A stretch of DNA of 64,000 nucleotides from contig CAKSVM010000001.1 of assembly GCA_934503195.1 (NCBI GenBank), positions 31,409 to 95,408 on the forward strand, in the 5' to 3' direction. The translations under genes were made by a program, and so were the position numbers. Positions 32,801 through 37,523 of this stretch are shown one piece after another. Source of the DNA: an uncultured Eubacteriales bacterium (GTDB lineage: Bacteria > Bacillota > Clostridia > Oscillospirales > CAG-272). The notes under the pieces are model-generated. The model was not told the origin of the DNA. It saw only the letters and a list, made by a program, of their open reading frames with translations, and searched no databases. The stretch's first letter is position 1. Each line of letters starts with the position of its first letter.

Positions 32801-34509
32801 TCGTCCTTCGGATTCACGATCGGCTCGGTCGCCTGTTCCGCTGTCTGCTCAGTCTGCGCTTTTTGTTCAATCGGCGCGGTCTGCGCGTTCTCAGCCGCCG
32901 TCGCGGTCTGTCCGGTCTGCCCGGGAGTCGTGTTGACCTGTGTCTGTTTTCCGGCAATCCTCGACGCGAGGTTCTCGGCATCGGGATTCACAAGTGCCCG
33001 ACCTATCTCCCCACGCTTGTGCCACGCCTCGCCCGCTCCGGTCATGACCGCGCCGGAAAGCGCACCGCCCGCGAAAGACACTAACGGATTCGTTACATAA
33101 AACTGCTTGAACGCCGTCCGGCAAGCCTCTTCATAATCCATACCGCCCTCGACAAGCTCGCGGGCGTATTTTTTCATCTCGGACTCGTCGCCCATGATCG
33201 ACCCATTCGCGATGTTGTTCACGTACTCGGTGATAAGCTCCTCGAGACCTTCCTCGGCAGCCGAACCGGCGACCGCTCCGAGACTCTGCCCGAGACTCGA
33301 CTTCATGGCGTTCCCGAGGAATCCCGCGATAGCCTTTTTCTCGCCGCCCTTGAACGCCGCTGCGACGTTCTCAAACGGAATCTTCTCCGAAGCGTATTCC
33401 GCGATTCCGGCAATAGTTCCGAGCTTCAGCGCCTGATCGGTCGAGCCGCCGTTCCGCTTCACCTCATTCGCCGTCTTTCCGGCCGCGCCGGAAGCCATTA
33501 CGACGAGTCCGGCCGCACCGAGCGGAATTCTCGAAAGAAACTGCGCCGTCGAAAGCCCGGTGTCCGCGAGGAACTTCCCGAAGGTCGGAAGATCTCCTGT
33601 CAGTCCCTCCTGCATTGCCGAAGCGTTCAGCATTCCGCGGTTCATTCCCGAGTAGGGATCGTTCGGCTTTCCGATGATCTTCGACCCGACGCTCGAAGCG
33701 AACGCCAGCGGCGTGGTGTAGGTGTCAAGCGTGAGCTGTGCCAGTCCCGCCCCGATCGTCCCGGCGGCTCCCGAGTCGCGCATCTTTCGCGTGTCGGCCA
33801 TGGACTTCTCCATTTCCCTCTCGGCCGTGCGTCTGTTGACCTCTGACGAGATCGATTCGAGATACCGCTTCGCGGCGTGAGGACTCTTCTCATACCAGTA
33901 CGAGTAGGTTTTCAACTCCTCCGGAGTCATGTCCGAAGCGTTGACCCCGCTCATGTACTGAATTCCGGTCTGCGTGCGAAGACCGGAATCGTTGTTTGCC
34001 ATCTGCTCAGAGAGCGTCGGCGCGAAGGTCGCGTAACCGTCCGCAATTCCGTTCATGAGATCGGCGTTATTGGAAAGTTGTCTCTGCCTCTGCCGCTGAA
34101 TCGGGTTTGATTTTTCCTCATATCCGGCCGCCGCCGTCGAACCGAAATGCGGATCCCCCGCCGCCAGCCTCTCGCCGACGTCCCGGATTCCGGCCTGTCC
34201 GGTGCTGTAGGCCGAATCCCGCAGCCTCCCGGCAGCTGTCCTCTGCGCCTTCTGACGCTCGCGGACTTCCTTCCGCACCTCAGTTTCAAGCCGTCCCGAC
34301 TCGGCGCGGCGGCCTTCTCCATAAAGTTCGACCGCCCTGTTCTGCTTCGCGAGTTCTTCAGCCGTCTTTCTCGCCGCCTGATAGTCGTTCCTCTCGGCCG
34401 CGGCTTTCAGCCTCATCGCCTTCGTCTGCGCCCCGCCGTCGATCTCCTCGCGCCTCACCAGCAAACCGAGGATTTTCATCCTCGGTTTTTCTTTGTTTTC
34501 ATACCACAC
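26806..34509 (-). CDS. Giant phage-type large polyvalent protein (metalloprotease and LPD domains)
   Basis: A 2567-codon frame. Order: a basic coiled N-terminus (1-120); Gly/Ala-rich hydrophobic segments (~245-490) that could cross a membrane; a Gln/Thr linker (~520-565); a zinc metalloprotease core AHEFTHSLE (HExxH, His at ~661 and 665); a globular domain ending SIGGRDYTANSVFGY (~815-990) of the kind seen with phage nuclease/toxin domains; a domain with GYLLTDGSQLDFSGKHQGYD and VVDHREV (~1060-1090); a long coiled coil (~1530-1645); and a C-terminal LPD38-like region (LNPGSWLTNFVPLTQAGSVL ~2105, FTQYQLEVNNQLAF ~2240). Such proteins are carried in virions and delivered with phage DNA. The GTG start lacks a good ribosome site, so the 5' end is uncertain. 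No other phage gene is present. Confidence 0.8.
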   Translation of the reverse strand: MWYENKEKPRMKILGLLVRREEIDGGAQTKAMRLKAAAERNDYQAARKTAEELAKQNRAVELYGEGRRAESGRLETEVRKEVRERQKAQRTAAGRLRDSAYSTGQAGIRDVGERLAAGDPHFGSTAAAGYEEKSNPIQRQRQRQLSNNADLMNGIADGYATFAPTLSEQMANNDSGLRTQTGIQYMSGVNASDMTPEELKTYSYWYEKSPHAAKRYLESISSEVNRRTAEREMEKSMADTRKMRDSGAAGTIGAGLAQLTLDTYTTPLAFASSVGSKIIGKPNDPYSGMNRGMLNASAMQEGLTGDLPTFGKFLADTGLSTAQFLSRIPLGAAGLVVMASGAAGKTANEVKRNGGSTDQALKLGTIAGIAEYASEKIPFENVAAAFKGGEKKAIAGFLGNAMKSSLGQSLGAVAGSAAEEGLEELITEYVNNIANGSIMGDESEMKKYARELVEGGMDYEEACRTAFKQFYVTNPLVSFAGGALSGAVMTGAGEAWHKRGEIGRALVNPDAENLASRIAGKQTQVNTTPGQTGQTATAAENAQTAPIEQKAQTEQTAEQATEPIVNPKDEQFDKNGHFILRTAEQENRIRRAKASNDDIERSGRLAGATDSQIRTAQTLSKVFGRNIIFDSTEANVNGKFANGTIYVNPKGTDNVGTILAHEFTHSLEGTSEYESVVGLLKRSISDKGGNWNALKEQVRAEYEVRYDNMGQEFTDADCENETLAKVAQSMFSDDAAIENFARQNRNAATRFWHRLTQGAKRLAEDFKARWQYDRDRLNLDARNAQLALRQVEDLRDRFAAALRKTKRDFGEGESRMSIKYDKSNTPYVEIDRDVLEGVPRDKWVETVKAQIPLVSVKLGNSEIEIKNNPSVRESLNSRYARYVRNGYNNDGDMVFPDRLNVLTKADEVIKATRDYVNESLNHERKDNIVQFARGKVNISIGGRDYTANSVFGYTRSGKIVLYDIINFSSANINKKSADVTSQTPGKTVSNSNFTSADNNIISRSGENVNTSAKENSGKTSYSLAKTDEITEASKKFFGTTYDWNKTGYLLTDGSQLDFSGKHQGYDEGMRVVDHREVGNLYNDRDQYEGKVDFMQRGNIRIAPETNSINLATLPTGKQETALRRYINRVRGEVIVDIDDANGNTVKSLEYDSGTSAAKILDDIHQYFEGGTGSESDIAMFHRMGGQYSLADSQYGTKPLNSAEAINREKALKMLARGKNPEYVFTTTGWFKDDFGNLVVDHYADIYLFGNNESESETKLRAENEDLKKQAAEILESKKSSELNVEAMHAAYERGKAETRETLEKALHTSPNMTPDAKFVRKFAGEIMGDDISDSKRRSITKKLTALYDKMGELQSAGKEIWGNDEISKELDAIATEIQDSRFVEDVDNAATRDAVLKEFKTPMFLSPKARGDFGGSLSKIRKAVGSRITLVTDRSKGTPVDVRYMELSSKFGDLFPAEIENEADQFAQMMDVVKTVSARSFAKKSHYDFSGWEKVYSKDHADLMVKLAEGYQKLEQRPKSWEDKFILKAVVEPFQQMQREHAAETDRILSEMQAEIEKVQADAEKTLADYQADAERRIRNIVDDANRYKDENEKFYHSRVNTAIDQANKSVAEVTDYYESKEKARLDKEAADKAARAQRRHDRGGDISADKISAAIEDGSFESKMMKLHDTAKDLSEECAKYANVDIESLSEDHRAEVKKLFEQLDNINSYINKVHQVQKKVRVDRALAEIAKGDIMAWKDKSTGFGYAINTMVRNIEDISKGDALGKEIIDNYVKPVHEHEAMKQRFMTSMREKVKALGLDMTVKDGNKLSESAMVQLLGECRSNIEMLENGNGNAENMNGEPIREGKTLEEWKNIQNTILAENRNMDMAKIERAITGFHAIYDELFSALNRARILAGYAPVEYHAGYFPHFNNQSGQDGLLANVMSGLGLSLDNDVLPTSINGLTHTFRPGIKYMSNVKQRSVYGVGEMYNGFTLTAGAVEGFDRYIQTAADVIYHTDDIQNLRALSDAIRYSTTDEGRKKQIDTLRADSTLTPQEQDSRIAELFENKQHYRLSNFVVNLEEWTNIIAGKKSILDRQFEQLLGRSMYQNMKKLEQRIAANQVSLNPGSWLTNFVPLTQAGSVLTQKQLLNAMWDTVKNYKQSDGFRERSDFLTNRFGSESLVQTKADKFAKTLGKPMEIIDGFTAETIVRARYAQNIAKGLAESDAMSEADMFAYKLMANRAKGDMPTIFHASNPVLKLFTQYQLEVNNQLAFILKDLPKEAKARDPKWAKELVKMLVKMCLGAWLYNEVYELVVGRRCALDPIDIFNDFAGDLTGYKAPGIADVGDAVFGKKKWSEIVKADRKGIVAAGSNLAVNVASEMPFIGGVLGGGRIPIQSALPDLGNIKNALTGDKALSKRAEMLGKEIAKPAAYIIPPFGGGQIKKAVEGVTAYAKGGSYTRDNDGGKKLQYPVENKTVGDALTTLPQAVLFGKTANRYGRDWVDDGFGSLSVKATAAYEALVDGGMDQGDAYESMKEMKTYSSRADKVKYLRGLDGNSDAKRVVFEQMILGSADSIESAKKKARLA
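34436..34497 (+). other. tRNA-3'-end-like sequence plus terminator hairpin (possible degenerate attachment site)
   Basis: 34436-34460 aligns without gaps to the last 25 bases of tRNA-Glu(CTC) with 15 identities, including TCGAT and the terminal TCACCA. Directly after it a plus-strand terminator (ACCGAGGAT/ATCCTCGGT, loop TTTC, then TTTTTC) closely resembles the terminator of tRNA-Glu(TTC) at 36300-36332, yet no plus-strand gene precedes it. This is what the right junction of an element inserted at a tRNA 3' end would leave. The identity is low, so this is tentative. Confidence 0.35.
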
Positions 34510-34556
34510 CCCGACGCCGCATAGAATTGCAGTAAAAACAAAGGGGTTGATACGAA

Positions 34557-35093
34557 ATGGAATCAGAGATCATGATAAAGGAATACGACCGCACGGCGGC
34601 GGTCGCGTACGCAAGGAAATGGGCATTCAGCCGGAATCCTCTATACTACGACTTCACCGGACAGGGCGGAAACTGCACGAACTTCGTCTCGCAGTGCGTC
34701 TATGCCGGATGCGGACAGATGAACTTCACGCCGATCTTCGGCTGGTACTACATCTCGCCCGAAGACCGCGCCGCCGCGTGGACCGGAGTCGAGTTCTTCT
34801 ATAACTTCATGACAAATAACGCCAATCCGGAGGATCCGGTCGGCGACGGTCTGGGGCCTTTCGCGCGCGAGGCCGGAGCGGGCGAGCTTCTGCCAGGCGA
34901 CGTGATTCAGCTCGGCCGCGAGGAGGGCGATTTCTATCACACGCTGATCGTGACCGGATTCTCGCGCCGCGGATATCTTGTCGCCGCGCAGAGCGACAAC
35001 GCGCTCGACCGCCCGCTCTACACCTACAGCTTCCGGAGAATCCGCTTTCTGCACATACTCGGATGCCGGGCGGGGATTCCGGACGATATGTAA
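34557..35093 (+). CDS. Amidase_6-like putative amidase
   Basis: A 178-residue protein of the PF12671 type. IKEYDRTAAVAYARKWAFS (~7-25), GGNCTNFVSQCVYAGC (~41-56, catalytic Cys candidate C44), then GDVIQLGREEGDFYHTLIVTG (catalytic His ~128) and SDNALDRPLYTY. The fold is a papain/NlpC-like Cys-His hydrolase usually found in secreted wall-active proteins of spore formers. Here there is no signal peptide. AAAGGGG site upstream of the ATG. It stands alone next to the polyvalent-protein gene and may be host or phage-derived; substrate unknown. Confidence 0.78.
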   Translation: MESEIMIKEYDRTAAVAYARKWAFSRNPLYYDFTGQGGNCTNFVSQCVYAGCGQMNFTPIFGWYYISPEDRAAAWTGVEFFYNFMTNNANPEDPVGDGLGPFAREAGAGELLPGDVIQLGREEGDFYHTLIVTGFSRRGYLVAAQSDNALDRPLYTYSFRRIRFLHILGCRAGIPDDM

Positions 35094-35094
35094 A

Positions 35095-35127
35095 AAAAAA
35101 AACGACAGCCCGGGAGAAATCCCGGGC
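35095..35127 (-). terminator. Terminator of folT
   Basis: GCCCGGGA (35108-35115)/TCCCGGGC (35120-35127). On the minus strand it is followed by TGTCG and a T10 run. Confidence 0.87.
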
Positions 35128-35147
35128 ATAATACGTTCAGGCAATAC

Positions 35148-35723
35148 CTACGACCGTGCGGCCGAACGCTTCATAAGATGCGCCTTCTCAAAGACGCCCG
35201 ACTTCACGAGAATCCAGACAACCGCCGTGTCGATGATCCAAGTCACCGCGAACTGAACCGATCTCGTCGCGAGCTTCGTCAAAAAGAAGCTCGTGAACGC
35301 CTCTCCGCCGTAGACAAACGCCAAGGCGAAGCTCTGGTAAAGCACCGAACCGAGGACTACCGACGGCAGGAACGCGAGCCCGATCCGGAACACGGTCGGC
35401 TTCGCGCGGACAAAATCACCCAGGAGCCCCGCGATAAGTCCGTACATTATCGGCGGAACGCAGAAGATCGGATTGAATCCGTAGCCTGAGATGAGCGCGC
35501 CGATGAAATCGGCCGCCGCGCCGACCAGCGCACCCGGAACCGGTCCGAACAGCATCCCCGCGAGGAAATACGGCACGGCCTCGATCGAGTATCTCGTCGT
35601 GACGTTCGGCATCGGAAGCCGGGCTATGACGACCGACAGCGCGACGAAGATCGCGCAGGATGTCAGCACCCTGACCGCCATCGGATGACGTTTTTCGCTT
35701 TGTGAATCGTTTTGTTTTTGCAT
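35148..35723 (-). CDS. folT: Folate-family ECF transporter S component
   Basis: Start at 35723 (MQKQNDSQSEK) on a perfect AAGGAGGT; an upstream in-frame start at 35765 is inside the leader. The ~191-residue membrane protein has about six helices. It shows the folate S-component signature SIEAVPYFLAGMLFGPVPGA followed by LVGAAADFIGALISGYGFNP (~65-105). FolT binds folates and docks with the shared EcfAA'T module, encoded elsewhere. The THF riboswitch immediately upstream supports the substrate. Confidence 0.93.
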   Translation of the reverse strand: MQKQNDSQSEKRHPMAVRVLTSCAIFVALSVVIARLPMPNVTTRYSIEAVPYFLAGMLFGPVPGALVGAAADFIGALISGYGFNPIFCVPPIMYGLIAGLLGDFVRAKPTVFRIGLAFLPSVVLGSVLYQSFALAFVYGGEAFTSFFLTKLATRSVQFAVTWIIDTAVVWILVKSGVFEKAHLMKRSAARS

Positions 35724-35798
35724 AAAAATACCTCCTTGAAAGCGGCATTCCGTTGATTGCCACATACAGGGAGGCGAAAAAAACTCCGTATATGAAAG

Positions 35799-35893
35799 CA
35801 GCGGGATGCGATCCTGATACCGCGGAAAGAATCCTTCGTTCCCATGACAACTCCCCGTCCATGAGACACTTTACGCATCGGGATCTACTCTGT
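35799..35893 (-). ncRNA. THF (tetrahydrofolate) riboswitch controlling folT
   Basis: Minus-strand sequence from 35893 shows the conserved elements in order: AGAGTAGAT, GCGTAAAGTGT, GGGGAGTTGTC, GAACGAA, CGCGGT and GCATCC, matching the THF riboswitch consensus as I know it. Downstream, CCTCC (in GCCTCCCTG) can pair with GGAGG of the folT ribosome site (about 35727-35731), so ligand binding probably controls translation start; a GGAG..CTCC pair around a T7 run may add termination. Confidence 0.88.
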
Positions 35894-35918
35894 GTCGATG
35901 TTTTTTACCGACAACGAT

Positions 35919-35947
35919 ATTTTACCACAAATCCGCGATTTTTTCAA
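35919..35947 (-). promoter_or_regulatory. Promoter of the THF riboswitch-folT transcript
   Basis: Minus strand: TTGAAA (35942-35947), 17 bases, TAAAAT (35919-35924) with TGTGG extension. Confidence 0.8.
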
Positions 35948-36051
35948 GCCGCAAAAGGCAAAAACATTCACCGCGCAAAGGTTCCTCGGCTGTACATTAT
36001 GACAAATCGGCGGGAAAGCAAAAAAAATCGCGGATTTTTTTCAAAAACCCC

Positions 36052-36080
36052 TTGACAAACGCCCCGAAATGTGATATAAT
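36052..36080 (+). promoter_or_regulatory. Promoter of the tRNA-Met/tRNA-Glu operon
   Basis: TTGACA (36052-36057), 17 bases, TATAAT (36075-36080). Confidence 0.9.
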
Positions 36081-36122
36081 ATTCAAGCACGATGATTGAA
36101 GCAGATCCGAGTGCGAAACAAT

Positions 36123-36199
36123 GGCGGAGTAGCTCAGCTGGCTAGAGCAACCGGTTCATACCCGGTAGGTCATGGGTTCAAGTCCAATCTCCGCTACCA
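36123..36199 (+). tRNA. tRNA-Met, anticodon CAT
   Basis: 77 bases with encoded CCA. Acceptor GGCGGAG/CTCCGCT, anticodon loop TTCATAC on stem CCGG/CCGG, and close overall likeness to the B. subtilis elongator tRNA-Met. Confidence 0.93.
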
Positions 36200-36222
36200 T
36201 CCTGACTTTCATGTCGGGATTT

Positions 36223-36297
36223 GGCCCGTTGGTCAAGCGGTTAAGACACGGCCCTTTCACGGCTGTAACATGGGTTCAATTCCCGTACGGGTCACCA
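36223..36297 (+). tRNA. tRNA-Glu, anticodon TTC
   Basis: 75 bases with encoded CCA. Acceptor GGCCCGT/ACGGGTC, anticodon loop CTTTCAC. It is cotranscribed with tRNA-Met (23-base gap) and is the major Glu isoacceptor, compared with the CTC gene at 26325. Confidence 0.94.
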
Positions 36298-36299
36298 CG

Positions 36300-36332
36300 A
36301 ACCGAGGAGATTTTCTCCTCGGTTTTCGTTTT
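36300..36332 (+). terminator. Terminator of the tRNA operon
   Basis: ACCGAGGAGA (36301-36310) with TCTCCTCGGT (36314-36323), then TTTCGTTTTG. Confidence 0.9.
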
Positions 36333-36353
36333 GCTCTGACGCGTCTTTGCACG

Positions 36354-36539
36354 ACAAAAAAGGAAAGCCGCCACGCTCATCTGAGCGTGGCGGCTCGGTT
36401 ATCCGGCAGGCGTCCCCAGTTGCCGTCAGGCAACTGGTCTGCATCCTCTCAGGCTTTAAGGCGACCTCAAAGTCTTGTCAAACCATCGGCGTGTGGACGT
36501 GGACGAAATCTTCCACCTCGAATAACCTGTTTGTATCCT
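36354..36539 (-). ncRNA. Unassigned structured RNA, ~185 nt, free-standing
   Basis: Between the tRNA operon and an AraC gene lies a self-contained minus-strand unit. A promoter (36546-36574) is followed by an RNA with a closing stem (GGTTATTCG at 36519-36527 pairing with CGGATAACC at 36397-36405), a GTGGA/TCCAC hairpin (36499-36516), an 8-bp hairpin CTTTGAGG/CCTTAAAG and a perfect 9-bp hairpin CCAGTTGCC/GGCAACTGG (36416-36437). A 13-bp terminator hairpin (36366-36395) with TTCCTTTTTT ends it. No open frame is convincing. It is not tmRNA, RNase P or SRP RNA by motif; 6S RNA is possible but I see no typical single long bulged helix. Confidence 0.65.
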
Positions 36540-36545
36540 ATACAT

Positions 36546-36574
36546 ATTATATCACAGATATTCGGATTTGTAAA
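36546..36574 (-). promoter_or_regulatory. Promoter of the structured RNA
   Basis: Minus strand TTTACA (36569-36574), 17 bases, TATAAT (36546-36551) preceded by TGTGA. Confidence 0.85.
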
Positions 36575-36590
36575 GTACTTTAAGAGAATC

Positions 36591-36620
36591 AGCTCCACAC
36601 CGGAGCTTTTTTATTTTTGT
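36591..36620 (+). terminator. Plus-strand hairpin-T tract without an obvious gene
   Basis: AGCTCC (36591-36596) with GGAGCT (36602-36607), then TTTTTTATTTTTG. No plus-strand gene lies upstream after the tRNA terminator, so it may stop read-through or an antisense RNA. Confidence 0.5.
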
Positions 36621-37390
36621 CACCGATTATTCGTATGTCCGTCCCGGTACGCCTTGCGGAATGTGGTCGGCGTCACGCCCTCGTGATACCTGAAAAACTT
36701 CGTGAAGAGCTTCACGTCGGTAAATCCCCCGCGATCAGCGATTTCGGTCATCGTAAGCTCAGTCTCGGCGATCAGATATTTCAGATAATTCATCCGCCGC
36801 TCGGAAATGATCTGCTTCAGCCCGTGTCCGTACTCGCTCCGGAGAATCCGCGAGATGTATTCCTCGTTGTAGCCGAACCGCTCCGATATGTCGGCGGAGG
36901 TCAGCGGACGATCCGAGTTGATTCTTATCCACTCGATCACCTTCCCGGCCAGCTTGTCCTCGGGTTCGCGCTTTATGTCCTGCGACGCGATCTCGGCCAT
37001 CAGCACCGCAAGGAGACTGTCAAGCGTCTCGCTCCCGAATTTCCGCTCCTCATAGTGGAGTATCTGACGGCAGAGCAAACTCACCGGATATACGTCGCCG
37101 AGCCGCAGATGCTTTATCCCCGGATTTTCGCCGCCAAGGTCAAAGTGGAGCCAGTAAAACGAAACCCGCTCGTCGGTCACGCCGACTCCGCGGTGAAGCT
37201 TTCCCGGGTCAAGATATATGATATCCCCGGCAGTCAGTTCGTAAAGCTTACAGACGCCGCCTGATTCCTCTTCGAGTCTGAAGTTCCCCTCGGTCACGAA
37301 AATAAGCTCGGTCGTGTCTATCTTTATCTCGGGATGAATCCATTCCCCGCGCGACGTAAACCTTCCACCGTTGTGATATGACGCTTTCAT
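36620..37390 (-). CDS. AraC family transcriptional regulator (GH127 locus)
   Basis: A 256-residue regulator. The cupin sensor domain covers ~10-110 (YELTAGDIIYLDPGKLHRG), and two helix-turn-helix units lie at ~160-250 (LTSADISERFGYNEEYISRI; MTEIADRGGFTDVKLFTKFF). It diverges from the GH127 arabinofuranosidase gene and their -10 boxes overlap, so an arabinose-containing effector is a reasonable guess. RBS AAGGGGA, 12 bases from the ATG. Confidence 0.9.
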   Translation of the reverse strand: MKASYHNGGRFTSRGEWIHPEIKIDTTELIFVTEGNFRLEEESGGVCKLYELTAGDIIYLDPGKLHRGVGVTDERVSFYWLHFDLGGENPGIKHLRLGDVYPVSLLCRQILHYEERKFGSETLDSLLAVLMAEIASQDIKREPEDKLAGKVIEWIRINSDRPLTSADISERFGYNEEYISRILRSEYGHGLKQIISERRMNYLKYLIAETELTMTEIADRGGFTDVKLFTKFFRYHEGVTPTTFRKAYRDGHTNNR

Positions 37391-37425
37391 GTCGGATTTT
37401 TTCCCCTTTTCTACGGATTTTGGAG

Positions 37426-37454
37426 TTGAAATCGGCTTTCCGATATAGTATAAT
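37426..37454 (+). promoter_or_regulatory. GH127 promoter
   Basis: TTGAAA (37426-37431), 17 bases, TATAAT (37449-37454). Its -10 shares two bases with that of the opposite AraC promoter. Confidence 0.82.
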
Positions 37455-37481
37455 TATATCATAGAGCTTGGGAAGTTTCAA
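37453..37481 (-). promoter_or_regulatory. AraC gene promoter
   Basis: Minus strand TTGAAA (37476-37481), 17 bases, TATAAT (37453-37458). Confidence 0.82.
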
Positions 37482-37523
37482 GTACCTGCCCTGAAAAAAT
37501 TATAGAACGCGAGGAAAAACAAC

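Noticed and set aside
36354..36539. Calling the structured RNA 6S, SRP, tmRNA, RNase P or a T-box
   Set aside because: None of the diagnostic motifs is present (no GGTTTCGAC tmRNA start, no SRP GGAAG loop, no GAGGAAAGTC of RNase P), and the 6S shape of one long bulged helix is not evident; left unassigned.
36096..36686. Open frame running across tRNA-Met, tRNA-Glu and the structured RNA
   Set aside because: It crosses two clear tRNA genes and a terminator; no protein family.
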